Shown here one piece after another: positions 12,050-23,955 of a stretch of 64,000 nt of DNA. The notes beneath the pieces are model-generated. The model was not told the origin of the DNA, made no database searches, and worked only from the letters and a program-made list of their open reading frames with translations. Position numbers and translations under genes: made by a program. The stretch lies in contig CACRSC010000031.1 in assembly GCA_902651635.1 (NCBI GenBank), positions 694,724-758,723 of the forward strand, given 5' to 3'. Every line of letters begins with the position of its first letter. Positions within the stretch are counted from its first letter, which is position 1. The stretch is from Mastigamoeba balamuthi (lineage: Eukaryota > Evosea > Mastigamoebida > Mastigamoebidae).

Positions 12050-14072
12050 CTACGGGGACTTGGCTTCGTCTGCTGTCTCAGGCTTCCCCTTAGGTGTCCG
12101 CGGCACCTCCGGTCCGCCCTGGCCAGCCCCCACAACCTCCTTCTTGTCCGCGTCCCTCCTCGGGGTCGTCTCGACTACAGGCGGCGGTGACCCGAACGAC
12201 CTGCGCAGCTCCGGCTGCTGCACGAGCACCAGCGACGGCGACCCCAGCAGCAGGGGAGTGATTCCAGACGCCTGAAGGCCACCAGCAGGCGGAAGTGATG
12301 TCAGGTGATCGTTGATCAAGTCCAGCAGGTCGTCGTCGCCGGAATCGTCTGGATCCTGCAGCCAGAACGCGACCCTCTTGACGTAGGTCGGTCTTGTCAT
12401 CTCGAAGCACAGAAGGCGTCCGTCGGGCCTCTTGACCAGCTTCGCCCTTGCTTCGCCTCGCATCAGCAGCACCTCCTGTTGTTTGCAGCTAGGTGTCAAT
12501 CGCGGGCGAAACAAAGTACTACTTACGAATTCCGCGGCCATTGTCTCGCAGTCTCTCCATACGACCTGGTAGACCAGCGACGACAGGCGCACGAGGGCAA
12601 GATTGCCTTTCTTCGCCGCGGGCACAGCCAGCCCAGACGAGTGGATGAACACGCGGCCCGCCTGCAGCTCCACAATGACATCCCGAGAGATCTGCTGCAC
12701 GGGTATGCAGATGACAGCGCGCTGGCTCTTAGACGACCCGCGCTGCCCCTGGCTGCTGGCGCTGCTGCTGCTGCCGCCGCTGCTGCCAGCAGTCGTGGAA
12801 CTGACACTCAGCGCGACAGAGAACGACATCGGTGGCAGCTGCGCCTCGTTGTCGACGCTCGTCGCGTGCTTGAACACGTCGACCATTGCCGACATGGACC
12901 CGTACACCTCCCCCTGCGTCCTCAGCACCGGGACTTTGCTGAACGACGACGACGACGACCCGGTCCCCACTGCCTTGTCCACCAGGACCTTCGGGCTCCC
13001 CGCCGGCGAGGCCTGCTGCGCCGGCGAGCTGAAGGGCATCGCACGGGCTGTCTCCCTGTCGCGCACGACTGCCCGGAGCACGTGGAACACGAGGCTGTCC
13101 ACGCCAGCAGCCCGCGGGCGCGTGAACGGCGGCACGCGGACAAAGGACCCGCGCTGGCGCGCAACAATCTCAATCGCAGCCGAGGCCTCGCAGTCGGGGT
13201 CGGCGGCCTCGCCAAACGCCACCGCGAAGACGCTGGCGCGCAGCGAGGCGAGCGCCATGCTGAGCTCGGCAGTGGGCTCCTGCGGGCTGGCCGCGAAGAG
13301 GTACAGCCGCCTCCTCTGCTCCACCACTCGGCCCAGCACCATCTGTGCACCAGGGGCGCAAACCGCGAAATCGGGCATCCATTAGCGGCGGGGGCGCCGA
13401 CACGGAAAAGTGCGAATACGAATACTCGGGTCTGTCCGCAGCTCTTTTGCGGAGCGCGGAAAAGGGAAGGTGCACTGCAAAAATAGACACACGCGCCGGG
13501 CCTGCGTACGCGGGACAGGACAAGGGACTGCGCGAGGCACGCGGTGCCGCCCACGGGGCAGTCGTCGATCGCGTTGACGGCCTCCTGGGGGTCCTCGGTG
13601 GGCCCGGCGATGAGCTTCGGCCTGCGGGGCGGCGGCGGGGGAAATCGAATTGAGACCGACCGCTAAAGTTGTGGGGTACAATTCCTCCCCCTCACCCCGC
13701 CCCCCCTGCCCAGCGCGCGCTCTCGGGGGCCCCGACGCACGAGGGCGACATGGCGACGACCGAGAAAAGAGTGTGCGCGCGGTGCGGGCGCGAGATCAGG
13801 AAGGCCGCGGACTGGCGCAGGGCCTGCCAGCGCGTCGCCCCGTAGTCCTCGTTGACCATCCACGCCGAATTGTCCACACTGTAGGAAACGGGGCGGTGCG
13901 TCAACGCAGGCAAAGCCAAAAAAGAAATTGTCAGTAATGTCCCGGCGCCTCGGGGGGCACTGGCTTTGGAATTAGCGACCCGGCGGGGGAGAAGGAAGAA
14001 GGGGGGGTTCGCGCGTGGGGGTGGGGCATCACGGGGGCTGGAATTGTACCAGAACACCACAGACTCCTCCAT
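12050..14072 (-). CDS. Fused proteasomal ubiquitin receptor Rpn10 (VWA) - Rpn13 (Pru)
   Basis: Exons 14050-14072, 13741-13878, 13522-13621, 12527-13342 and 12050-12475 give exactly 500 aa. Residues 1-190 form the Rpn10 VWA domain: FCVDNSAWM at the start (Rpn10: VCVDNSEYM), YGATRWQAL, FSVVAMSP, RRRLYLFAASPQEP, VFAVAFGE and GSFVRVPP. A Ser-rich linker follows, then a Pru domain at about residues 285-410: DVIVELQAGRVFIHSSG, VYQVVWRDCET, then KRVAFWLQDPDDSGDDDL and a closing helix, as in Rpn13/ADRM1. Both parents are separate subunits of the 19S regulatory particle. I see no clean UIM motif after the VWA and no DEUBAD domain at the C-terminus. Intron lengths are 51-179 nt. Junctions are supported by conserved strands on both sides. 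Confidence 0.82.
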
Positions 14073-14339
14073 TGGGGTCGACGCCGGGGATCCGAAGGGG
14101 GCCGAATAAGAGGAGGCGGTGACGCTCGGTGCCGAGAATCACGCTGCGGGTGCTATGGCGTGGTGCGCGGGCGCGGTGCGGGGGTCTGCGCTGTGCTGGC
14201 GGCCGAGGTGTGGGGGTTGCCTGCCCGCTGCGGCCTCGTCAACACCCCGGAGGTCTTTATTATTCTGACAGAAAAAATCTGAGCTCCGGAGATTCACATA
14301 TAACCCCACAAAATATCGCTCTCTAACGCCGTCGCGCGG

Positions 14340-15442
14340 ATGTTCGGGTGAGTGCGCGCCCGCGCAGCAGAAATGGAAAACCGCATCTCACGCGCGCTCT
14401 GGGCAGAGGCGGGACCAAGACCGTGCGCTACAAGAAGTTCGAGAAGTCGAGCCACGTGGCCGAGCTGCACCGCCAGGCCAAGGCGACTCTCAACAGCGGC
14501 ACCGACCTCCGCGTGTCTGTCCGCCTCCCAGAGGGCGAGGACCTCCACGAGTGGCTCGCCATAAACAGTGCGTGCGACCGCATATTGGGCGATCAGCGCC
14601 AAAACCGAAACGCGCAGTGCAACTTTTCTGCCCGCAGTTTCTTTTTGCTTTCACTCTGCCCTGCCTGCCTGCCCTGCTCACATTGGGAGGTTCGCTTTTG
14701 TGCACAGCGGTCGATTTCTTCAACCAGATCAACCTGCTGTACGGCAGCATCACCGACTTCTGCACCCCGCATACATGTCCGTCGATGTCCGCGGGCCGCA
14801 AGTGCGCTCCGGGCGACACTCTGGCTTTCTGGCATTGCTCAGTGACTTTATACCGTTTTGCGCAGCTACGAGTACCTGTGGGCTGACGGCGACAAGATCA
14901 AGAAGCCCATGAAGGTCTCGGCCCCAGAGTACGTGGACCTGCTGATGACGTGGATACAGCGAATCCTCGACGACGACACGGTGTTCCCCTCGCGCACAGG
15001 TGCATTGGGGGCCGTCAATTGCTTTTCTTTGCATTTTGGAATTCTGACAGGCTGTTGCAGACCAGCAGTTCCCGAAGAACTTCGTGCAGGTCGTGAAGAA
15101 CGTGTTCAAGAAGCTGTTCCGTGTGTACGCACACATGTACTACAGCCACTTTGAGAAGATCGTCAGCCTCGGGGAGGAGGCGCATCTCAACACGTGCTTC
15201 AAGGTTCGCATTTTACCTGTTTCAGCTTCAGCTCCTATACCCCCAACATCCGCCTAATGCGCTCAATTGTTCAGCACTTCTACTGCTTCATTGCGGAGTT
15301 TGACCTCGTCGACAGGAAGGAGCTCGCTCCTCTGGTTCGTCCAGTTCCACCCCCTCCCCTCCGCCTGCATGTGCCACTCCTGACCCAGCGCCCACCTCCC
15401 CAGAGAGACCTCATTTGGACACTCGTGGGGGATAAGATCTAG
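14340..15442 (+). CDS. Mob1-family kinase activator
   Basis: Seven exons (14340-14347, 14407-14567, 14708-14801, 14866-14999, 15061-15203, 15275-15334, 15404-15442) give 212 aa, full length for Mob1. Visible hallmarks are [61 protein letters not shown] and [12 protein letters not shown]. The zinc ligands of the family are present (Cys in FCTPHTC; His in YAHMYYSH). Mob1 binds and activates NDR/LATS kinases in the Hippo/mitotic-exit pathway. The first exon encodes only Met-Phe plus two bases, a microexon start. Introns are 59-140 nt; all phases agree. Confidence 0.95.
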
Positions 15443-15604
15443 GTAGCCGCTTATCAGACGAATGAGCAAACACTTGTTTTGGCCTTTCTGCACAAGAGCG
15501 CACTCCAGGGGTTGCATCTGCACTACCGCGGCTTCGATTTGCGTATCTCATCACTTTTTTTTTTCTGTTGAGAGGACAAAGGCACAGACAGGCACAACAG
15601 CCCG

Positions 15605-16569
15605 ATGCAGGCCTCGACACTTCAGGTCTCGTCTCTGCAGACGTCGGAGCTGTACTATGACACCCACGTGCACTTGGACCTCGTCTTGCGCCGCGCCAAC
15701 CTCCCCGTGACCTCGGACGCCCTGGCAGAGCTCATGCGGTCGGGCATGTTCGGCCCCGGCTTCGCTTGCGCGGTCACGATCTGCGTCCCCGACGGCGTCA
15801 GCACCGCAATTGCCGACACCGACACCCTCGTCAGGCATGGCTTGCGGAGCAGCCCACAGCCCCTGTGCAGCAAGTCAAATAATCCTGATTTTATCTGCGC
15901 AGGGGACTGCACGAAACTGGGACGCTGCGCGCGGCGTATGGAGTGCACCCGCACAACGCCAAGGACTACACCGACGACCTCGAGCGCCAGATCGTCGAGC
16001 GCGTCGTCAGCGAGGGCCGCACGCGCGGCGTGGTCGCGTGGGGCGAGATGGGGCTCGACTACCACTACGACATGAGCCCGCGCGACGTCCAGCGCGACGT
16101 GTTCCGCCGCCAGCTGCGCCTCGCCGTCGAGTCCCACGTCCCCGTCGTCGTCCACTCGCGCGAGGCCGAGGCGGACACGCTGGAGATCATGGGGGAGCTC
16201 TGCCCCCCGGACCACCCTGTGCACCTGCACTGCTTCACGGGCAAGTGGGACTTCGCCAGCGCGATGCTCAACAAGTTCCCCGGGCTGAGGATCGGGCTGA
16301 CGGGCTGCGCCACGTTCAAGAGCGCGCCGTACCTGCGCGAGGTCGCGCAGAAGATCGACATCGGTAGGCTGCTGCTGGAGACGGACGGGCCGTTCATGGC
16401 GCCCGAGCCTCACAGGGGGAAGCTGGCACACCCGGGGCACGTGCCGCTTGTGGCCGCGACTATCGCCAAGGCGCGGGGCTGCACCCTGGAGGACGTGCTG
16501 TCTCAGTGCGCAAAGAACGCTCGCGAGGTCTACGGTCTGCCTGACTCCATTCCAGCGATGCGCCAATGA
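15605..16569 (+). CDS. TatD-family metal-dependent deoxyribonuclease
   Basis: Exon 1 is 15605-15834 and exon 2 is 15903-16569, 298 aa. The metal and catalytic residues of the TatD amidohydrolase fold are all visible: the paired His in YDTHVHLDL, Glu in WGEMGLDY, His in VVVHSREAE, His in LHCFTGKW and Asp in LLLETDGPF. AYGVHPHNA is also diagnostic. The enzyme removes 3' nucleotides from DNA; eukaryotic members act in apoptosis or oxidative-damage repair. The single intron begins GC, not GT (AG|GCATGG), and joins a 2-nt to a 1-nt codon part; no GT donor gives a workable frame. Confidence 0.9.
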
Positions 16570-16631
16570 GCCAGTTCCTAAGGACAAGGGCCGCTCTAAA
16601 AACAACAAAGCGAGAGTTGAAAATATGAAAT

Positions 16632-16703
16632 AGCGGAGTGGCGCAGTGGAAGCGTGGCGGGCTCATAACTCGCAGGTCGGTGGATCGAAACCACTCTCCG
16701 CTA
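16632..16703 (+). tRNA. Initiator tRNA-Met (CAT), second copy
   Basis: Same 72-nt sequence as the minus-strand gene at 2562-2633, on the opposite strand: A1:T72, ATCGAAA T-loop, anticodon CAT, discriminator A. Pol III terminator of five T at 16707-16711. The flanks of the two copies do not match, so only the tRNA itself is conserved. Confidence 0.92.
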
Positions 16704-17010
16704 GACTTTTTATTTAAAATAAATTTTCTATGATTGCCGATCCGTTTTTGTCCCTTCAACAGGTGTTGCGCCACTGGCGGGAATTTTCGTGCGCCAATCC
16801 AACCACGTTGTTCCGGGAACCAGGAGTCGGGCCGGGACGGTGGCGCGCAACGGCCGTGAGCGGCGCCCTGTCTGTTGAATCGGTAAAAGCGGATGGTTGA
16901 GATCGGAAAACCACACAGAATCTCCACAACGGAAAGCGGTGGTTTACTCCGGTCCCGCCTCCTGTTCGGTCCACCGGTTCGCATCGCAGCAGGAACGCGC
17001 CCCCCCTCCC

Positions 17011-19496
17011 ATGAGCAACAGCGCAGCCCCGTCCCCTGCGGCCCCACCCCCCGTGCCCACCACATCCGCCCCCCCGCCGCCGCCCGCGACTCCCAGCGTC
17101 GGCGGCGGAGGCGGAGGCGGGGCGTCGGCCGCAGCAGCGCCGTCGATATCGGCGGCAGGGGCGCCCCCGCGCCGCGTCACGCAGTTCATCTGCGTCACGC
17201 CGGCGGGCGACCTGCCGATGTCGCAGGTGGGGTGGCGCCCGACACGCGCCGGTGCCTCCGCCGTCGCGATCCTCGAGGCCCCGCCATCGCCTGTTGACAC
17301 AGTGCCCGCCCCGCCGCCGCCGGTAGCCGCGGCCGCCGAGCCCGCCGAGGGCAAGGCGGCGGTGAGGGTCGAGGCGAGCGCGCAGCGCAGGGTCGAGAAG
17401 GAGAGGGACGCGCTCAGGGAGCAGGTGGCGGTGCTCACAGAGCAGGTCGCGCAGCTGACGGCGGGCCGGGCGCAGCTCAAGCAGCACATACAGCTGCTCA
17501 CCGCGCAGCTCGCGCAGGCAGAGCTCGACAGGGAGCAGATGGCCGAGGAGCTCCAGACGCAGGTCCGCCTCCTCTCTCTCTCTCTTTCTCTCTCATTCTC
17601 CGTGCGGGGCCCTCTGCGCTGACGGCTCGCCGTCGTCCAACGCGCACGCAGTTCTCCAAGGTGCTCGCCAAGTTCGCGAGGTCCGACGGCGAGCGGCGGG
17701 CGAGCGAGCAGCACAGGATGAGCATGTGCGTGGCCATCCAGACGCACGAAGCTGCGGCGGACTCGCTGGCGGACAGGGCTGCGGCGCTCGCGGAGCGCCT
17801 GCAGGCGATGGCGGAGGAGGACGCTGGCGCGGCCGTCGCGGATGAGTTCGACCGCAAGATGGTGGCCACGAGGGCCGAGTGGCGCGCGAGGTACGAGGAG
17901 GCCCGCAGGGCTGGCAAGGACCCGCTGGGCGAGCAGCTGGCGAACCCCTTCGCTGCGCCCGATTCCGAATCCAACATTCAGTATATCGACGTGCGATTCC
18001 CCTTCTGTGCTGGCGCGAGGCCTCACCGCCGGCGCCCAGGGGCCTGCCGGAGGGTCGATGTCACCGCCGCCTCGCGTAGGGCATGCGCCCGCGGGCTCTG
18101 TGTCGGCAGCTCTCGCTGCAGCGATTGCTTCTCAGTCCGCGAGCCCGGGACTGCCAGCGCGCGGGCTGTCGCTGCAGACCGCGTCTTCCGGGAGCTCGTC
18201 TGCCCCCCAGCAGAGCGGCGGCGCGTCCAGGCGAGAGCTGCTGTGCGCGACCCCGGAGAAGCTCATCGAGCGCCTCACGACGGACACGCCAATCGACCCG
18301 GACATCATGTTCGCGTTCCTGCTGACCTTCAGGACGTTCATCACGCCGCTCGACCTGCTGAAGAAGCTCGTCATACGCTACCGCACGGCCTCGGGGCCGC
18401 GCACGGACGAGCGCGCGTCCGCAGGCAAGGCCATGCTGGTGCAGATCCGCGTCTGCAAGGTGATCCAGACGTGGATCGACAGGTACCCGCACGACTTTGA
18501 CGACGCCGAGCTGCGCACGCTGCTGTACATGTTCGTCTACGTCGTCGTCCGCAACTCCAAGCTGGCGGTGGGCATCATACGGAACCTCTCGAGGGACCAC
18601 ATCGTCACGCCGGCCCCCATGGAGCTGCACCTCACGCCGCCGCCGCCGCTCGAGCTGTTCGGGGCGTCCGAGGGCGACCCGTTCGTCATGCGCCTGGCGC
18701 CCATCGAGTTCGCGAGGCAGCTCGCGCTGCTCGACTCGGAGCAGTTCCTCAGGATCCAGTGCAAGGAGCTGCTGAACCCCAAGGGGTGGCAGCAGCCCGT
18801 CAAGGACACCTCGCTGGCCCCCAACGTAGTGGCCACGATCCGCACGTTCAACCGCGTGTCCCAGCTGCTCCAGAGTGCGCCGCTCAGCGATATATAAGCA
18901 GCCCTTGCCCTCCGCGTGCCTCTCACACCCGTGCGGCTTTTGCAGGCGAGATCCTCTCCGTCCCCGACAGGAAGCGGCGGTGCGACACGATCCGCCACCT
19001 GGTGCAGGCGGCCCACGAGTGCGTCGCTCTGGGGGACTTCAGCGCGGCCATCGCGATCGGGGCCGCGCTGCACGCGGGGCCCATACTGCGGCTGCAGAAG
19101 ACGTTCGAGTACCTCAACAAGAAGGTGCTGCTCAAGAAGGACAAGCAGCAGCTCTCCGAGATCCAGGCGCTCATGGACAACACGCAGAACTGGCGCAAGC
19201 TGCGCGTGGCACACGAGACGGCCACGCTGCCGGCTGTGCCGCACCTGGGCGCGTTCCTGATGGACCTGACGATGCTCGAGGAGACGCCCGACACGATCAA
19301 CGGGCTCGTGAACTTCTCGAAGCGCAGGCGAGTGGCGGCGGTCGTGCAGCGCATCATGCACTTCCAGCAGAAGAAGTACACGCTGACGGCGCTGCCGCAG
19401 GTGCGCGAGTGGATCGAGCAGGCGCCCGTCAAGAACGACGACCAGCTCTTCGACATCTCCGAGGCCCTCGAGCCGCGCACGCCGTCCGCCGTCTAG
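17011..19496 (+). CDS. Ras guanine-nucleotide exchange factor (CDC25 family)
   Basis: Exons 17011-17562, 17652-17990, 18040-18874 and 18946-19496 give 758 aa. A Pro/Gly/Ala low-complexity head (1-130) is followed by a coiled coil at about 130-290 (EKERDALREQVAVLTEQVAQ). A RasGEF N-terminal (REM) domain at about 385-490 contains TPEKLIERLTTDTPIDPD and FLLTFRTFITPLDLLKKL. The catalytic CDC25 domain runs to the end: IEFARQLALLDSEQF, the intron-split VSQLLQS then CDTIRHLVQAAHECVALGDF, and PHLGAFLMDLTMLEETPD. It would load GTP onto a Ras-like GTPase at membranes; a Ras-binding PI3-kinase is encoded in the same window. The first in-frame ATG is used. Confidence 0.92.
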
Positions 19497-19933
19497 ACGG
19501 ACGCCTGTGCCCTTCTCCCCCACCTCTCCTCTCCTCTCTGCGGTTGTTGTTGCGTGTCGTAGTGTCGTCGTGAATGCACAGGAATCCATGCGGCTATTAC
19601 CATAAAAACCTACTCGTAATTCGCTCTGCGTTGTTGTGTTGGCCACAACGGAAATGCCTCTACAAAAAAGCCGGCCGAAGCAAAACCGCCAAAATCGCGG
19701 TCGGGTTTGCTGCCGCGGTGCGATTTTTCCAAGGGACACGTGTCGACCGGGAAGTCGCGGCGAGCGGGGAAGAAGAAGTCGCGTTTCCGGCGTAAAGGCT
19801 CTGTCACCAGCAGCACCAGCAATCTCAGGCTTGGTGTGGGGAAATATCTTCCGGACCTGCTAAAGAAATAATTACCCAGCCGTGAGGGGGCAAACCGCAG
19901 AGGCCGAACGAAGAAAGGGGGCAGGGCAGCAAA
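19497..19933. other. Intergenic region
   Basis: 437 bp between RasGEF and the MFS gene. No ORF with family resemblance or structured RNA was seen. Confidence 0.5.
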
Positions 19934-21781
19934 ATGGGTCTCAGCTTCACCAACGCGCGCAGGGCGGGCTCGTTCGCCTCGGGCTGCCTGATGCTGCTCT
20001 GCGCGGGCACCCTCTACGGCTTCTCCGCCTACAGCGACGTCCTCAAGTCGACGCTGGGCTTCTCCGGTGTGGCTTCCCCGTTGCTCCTCTCTTGCTCTTT
20101 CTCTTCCTCTGCCCTCGTAGCCTCCGCAGAAGTCGCTGCTACGTTGCCGTACAGAAATTAACAGCAAACGTTCTCTCCCACCCTCGCGCTGCCAAACGGG
20201 CTTGCGAGCAGGCAAGGAGGTCAACCTCGTCGTCTCGGTGGGGCTGTTCGGGCAGATGGCGCTGCAGCCGATCAGCGGGTTCATCGGCGACCGCCTGGGC
20301 CCGCGGGCTGCGTCGCTGTGGGGCGTCTCGTTCATGTTCATCGGCTACGCGGGCGTCTGGGCGCAGGTCTCCCGCATCCTGCCCCCCAGCTCGGCTCTCA
20401 GCGCGTTCCTCTACCTCATCGCCGGCTACGGGGGAGGCAGTACGCGCGCCGGCCTTGCAGGGGGTGTTGGGTGTGGGGTTCAGATCGCTGGGGGATGCCG
20501 AGGGGCACTTGAGGGGGGCCCTGTGAGCAAATATCTGCTGGTGTATCTGTGCGCTGACGATGACGCGATTTGTTGGCACGGGCGTGCCCTCCAGCGTACT
20601 CGGTGACTTGCGTTGCCAACGTGAAGAACTTCCCGGTCAAGGTCCGCGCGATCGTTTCGGGGCTGCTGACGATGTTCATGGGCCTGAGCGCCGCGATGTT
20701 CACGCTGCTGTACAAGTACCAGTTCAGCAGCACCAATGTACTGGCTGGCGTCCACTATCGGCTCCCCCGTTCCCGTTGCACTCAACTGCTCTGCTCTGTG
20801 CGGTCAGGACCTGAGGACGTTCCTGGCGGTGTACATGGTGGTGCTGCCGGGGGTCGGCCTCCTGGGAGTGCTCCTGCAGGAGAGGCTGCCCTACTCGAGC
20901 ACCACGTCGTCGTCCAACAGCGAGTACGACTGGCTCATCCACGACCGCACGCCCGAGGAGATCGAGCGCGCCAAGGTCGAGGTGTTTGGCAAGTACCACG
21001 CGGGCAGGACGGGCAAGCAGCTGCTGTTCTCGATGCGGTACACGGTCCTCTGGATCGCCCTGCTGCTGTGCTGCTCGAGCGTGCTCGTCTTCCTCAACAA
21101 CGTCAAGCTGATGTTCATGGCCAACAATGTCGACGAGTCCGACGCCCTCGTCTTCATCACCATGACCTCGTACTTCAACTGCTTTGGCAGTGCGCGCAGA
21201 CTGCTGCCCTCCGCCGTGTTGCTCACGCCCCCCCGCGCGCAGGGCTGCTGACGTCGACTCTGTTCTACCTCGTCAACGTGCTCGGCAGCCCCAAGATTCA
21301 GGCCCTGTTCAACATACCGTTCTTTATGGCTCTGATGGCCACGGGGTCCTTTGTGATGAGCATGCTGCTGGTCATGCAGGGCCCCATGATCATCCGCGTG
21401 GCCTCGTGCCTCATGCCCATGACCTATGGCGGCTGGTTCGGGGCGCTCCCCACGTACATTGTCCAGCGGTTCGGAGAGCCCGCCATGGGCTTCAACTACG
21501 GGATCACCAGCGTCGGTGTCGCCATCGGCAACGTCGTCTTCGGCCAGGTGTCTGGCGCGATCTACGACTACTTCGCCCACGGCGACTCCACGTGTGTTGG
21601 CCCGCAGTGCTACCGCTTCACGTTCATGTTCTGCTCGATGGCTGAGTTTCTGGGCCTCGTCTGCATTCTTTTTGTCTGGTTCCGCGAGACACAGCATTCG
21701 CTGCGTGACATCAGCCGCGCGTCGCTCTTGCAGAAGCAGGGCGGCGTCAGAGGCGAGCCCCTCACGCAGGTATCTGCGTAA
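19934..21781 (+). CDS. Nodulin-like major facilitator transporter
   Basis: Exons 19934-20066, 20212-20439, 20595-20737, 20808-21189 and 21243-21781 give 474 aa with about 12 hydrophobic helices. The opening (SGCLMLLCAGTLYGFSAYS) is the typical start of nodulin-like MFS proteins, and QPISGFIGDRLGPR matches the loop 2-3 MFS signature. NFPVKVRAIVSGLLTMFMGLSA is family-like. A charged central loop (about residues 205-255) separates the two halves. Yeast MCH1 and plant nodulin-like proteins are the nearest types I can name; substrate unknown. A long signal peptide is not expected. Introns are 53-155 nt. Confidence 0.8.
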
Positions 21782-22101
21782 CAGCGCTCCAGCTCGCGCA
21801 GCCGGAAATAACTCTCCCTCCCTCCTGTCGTTATACAGAACGCGTCGATGTCAACACTCGGGTGATTGACACGTTACAATGCTGATGCCGTACCTTCCTG
21901 CAACAAAGGTGGCAGTCTCGAAGGTCTCTGTGTACAGCAGCGTGGCAAACAAACAACGCAATACCTCTTGTTTCAGACGTGCGCACGCCGTTTTCGAGTT
22001 CCTGTGGCGTGCCTGGGGGGGGAAGCACAGTTACACTTGTCCTCAGTGTGTGCATGTGTCTGTGTGCCAGTACGAGCGAGCTCCCACAGTGACCTACGTC
22101 T
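21782..22101. other. Convergent intergenic region
   Basis: 320 bp between the ends of the MFS gene and the kinase gene, which converge. Only 3' UTRs are expected; nothing else is supported. Confidence 0.5.
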
Positions 22102-23955
22102 TTAGTTTGTCGGCCGGTTGAACCCCTTTCGCAGCAAAACGAGCCCCTCGATGGACCTTCCAAGAGGCTTGGATGACGCTGCCCCTTGCTGAGCACCAGC
22201 AGTGAGATGCGAATCAGTGAATGACTTACTCGGAACCACGGATGCTCGAGGCAACGGGCAGCGGTTGGCCGGATATTGGGGTTCACTTCCAGCATGAGCT
22301 TGATGAGCTGTTTGGCTGGGGCGACTGATTAAACGTGGGCAATGGATGATGTCGCTCACCACTCTGGGACACGTCGTCCCACATCTTCCCGAGGAAGCTG
22401 TATGAACCGCTCGCAATCCTCTCGAACAGCTCCTCCTCGGTTGGGCCAAAGAACGGCATAGTGCCGCTGAGCAGAACAAAGAGAATGACTCCCAGCGACC
22501 AGATGTCACACGCGCAGTCGTACTGACTGCTCACGAGAACCTCTGGCGCCACGTAGCTTGGAGACCCAAGACGTGTCCTCACTGCCATACGTGAGCAGAA
22601 TTAGAAGATCGGTGGATAAAGAGGGCATTCAAACGGGTGGCAACGACAAAGTTCTTGGACAGCCCGAAATCAGCAAGCTTCACGGTGAGCCCCTTGTCCG
22701 ACAGCAGAATATTCTCTGGCTGTCACGCAGCGAGTTAACGAGCCCGAAGAGAGGGGGGTTTGCGTAATAGGAAGCACACCTTGAGATCCCTGTGCGCAAT
22801 ACCGTGACTGTGCATGTAGGCGGTCGCAGACAGCGTCTGTGTCATGACAGTGACGGCATCCACCTCGGAGAAGAACCCCCTCTGCACGATAGCGTCGTAC
22901 AGCTCTCCCCCAGACACGCTGGCTCTGTTCAGAGACCGACGCCAAAAGGCAACTCAGCACTCACAACTCCATGACAATGTAGAAGTGCGAGTGTGTGAAG
23001 AAGGCCTCGATGAGCTCCACTATGTTGGGATGGCGCAGCTTTCGCATGTTCTCGACCTCTGGTGGGCCGGTGGGCGAGGCGGAAGGGGCGGAGCCTCGCG
23101 AGGCACTGGTGCGAGAGGCGTACCACGGATCAGAGTGGCGACCTTGTCCTTCTCGAGGGCGCCCTTGTCGACGAGCTTCACTGCGACCTCCCTCCCCGTG
23201 GCCACCTCTGTCGCCTTGAAGACCCTGCTGAACGCGCCCTGCCCGATCTCCGCAGCGATGTCGTACCTCTGCTCCAGCCTCGACTGCAGGTGTTGGCCAA
23301 GCGTCAAGACCTCCCCCCACAAAGGCTCCCGGGACGCACAGCGCCGCCGAGCGTCAGGGCCAGCCGGAGCTCCCCGCGCTTGCCAGCGAACCACTGGTCG
23401 AAGTCCTCTCGGATCTCTGCTGGGCCCCACAGGCCACAGAGGGCCCACGCTCAGCAAGCGGACGGGAGGATGAAGGGAGGGGCACCGTCGAGCTGGATGG
23501 CAGTCCTGACGAGCGTCCTGGCCAGCGGGCCCGTCTCGGCCACCTTGACGACGACGCTGCCTCTGGCGTGGCCCGCAGGGATCCTGTGCGGCACGCATGG
23601 GCCCCGCGAAGGCACCCCGACGGGGGAGGGGGCGAGGGCGAATGCGAACTCGCAGAGGCGGACTGTGTCGCCCCACTTGGGGGAGGAGGAGGAGGAGGCG
23701 TGGGTCTGCCAGGAGGCGGGGGCGGCGCCCGACGGGTCCGAGTACTCGATGCGCGCGCGGACGGACTTGCCCCAGCGGCGCGCGAGGGCGCGCGCCTCCA
23801 CGACTGTCGAAAGTCGCGAGTGAGCGCACGGGTGAGAGAGGTGCTATGCCTTGGAGGTCGATGGTCTCCGTGAGGGTGGCCGGGGGGGCGCTGTAGCGCG
23901 TTCGGGCTGCGAGTAATAATGGCGGAAATCTGCCCCTCAGATATATTTGGCCCAC
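22102..23955 (-). CDS. C2-domain CAMK-type protein kinase
   Basis: Ten exons on the minus strand: 23850-about 23955, 23486-23803, 23340-23416, 23124-23283, 22965-23058, 22780-22924, 22635-22719, 22360-22581, 22230-22324 and 22102-22188. All phases agree from exon 1 on, but no ATG is found in the first exon, so the 5' end is open. The N-terminal region is C2-like ([34 protein letters not shown]). The kinase is complete: [67 protein letters not shown] and [17 protein letters not shown]. The HRDLKPEN and APE motifs argue for an active Ser/Thr kinase of the CAMK group; the C2 domain suggests calcium or lipid targeting. One intron starts GC (23849) and introns are as short as 35 nt. Confidence 0.82.

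Noticed and set aside
16897-17010. N-terminal extension of RasGEF upstream of ATG 17011
   Set aside because: The frame is open but has no ATG, and the sequence is not conserved-looking.
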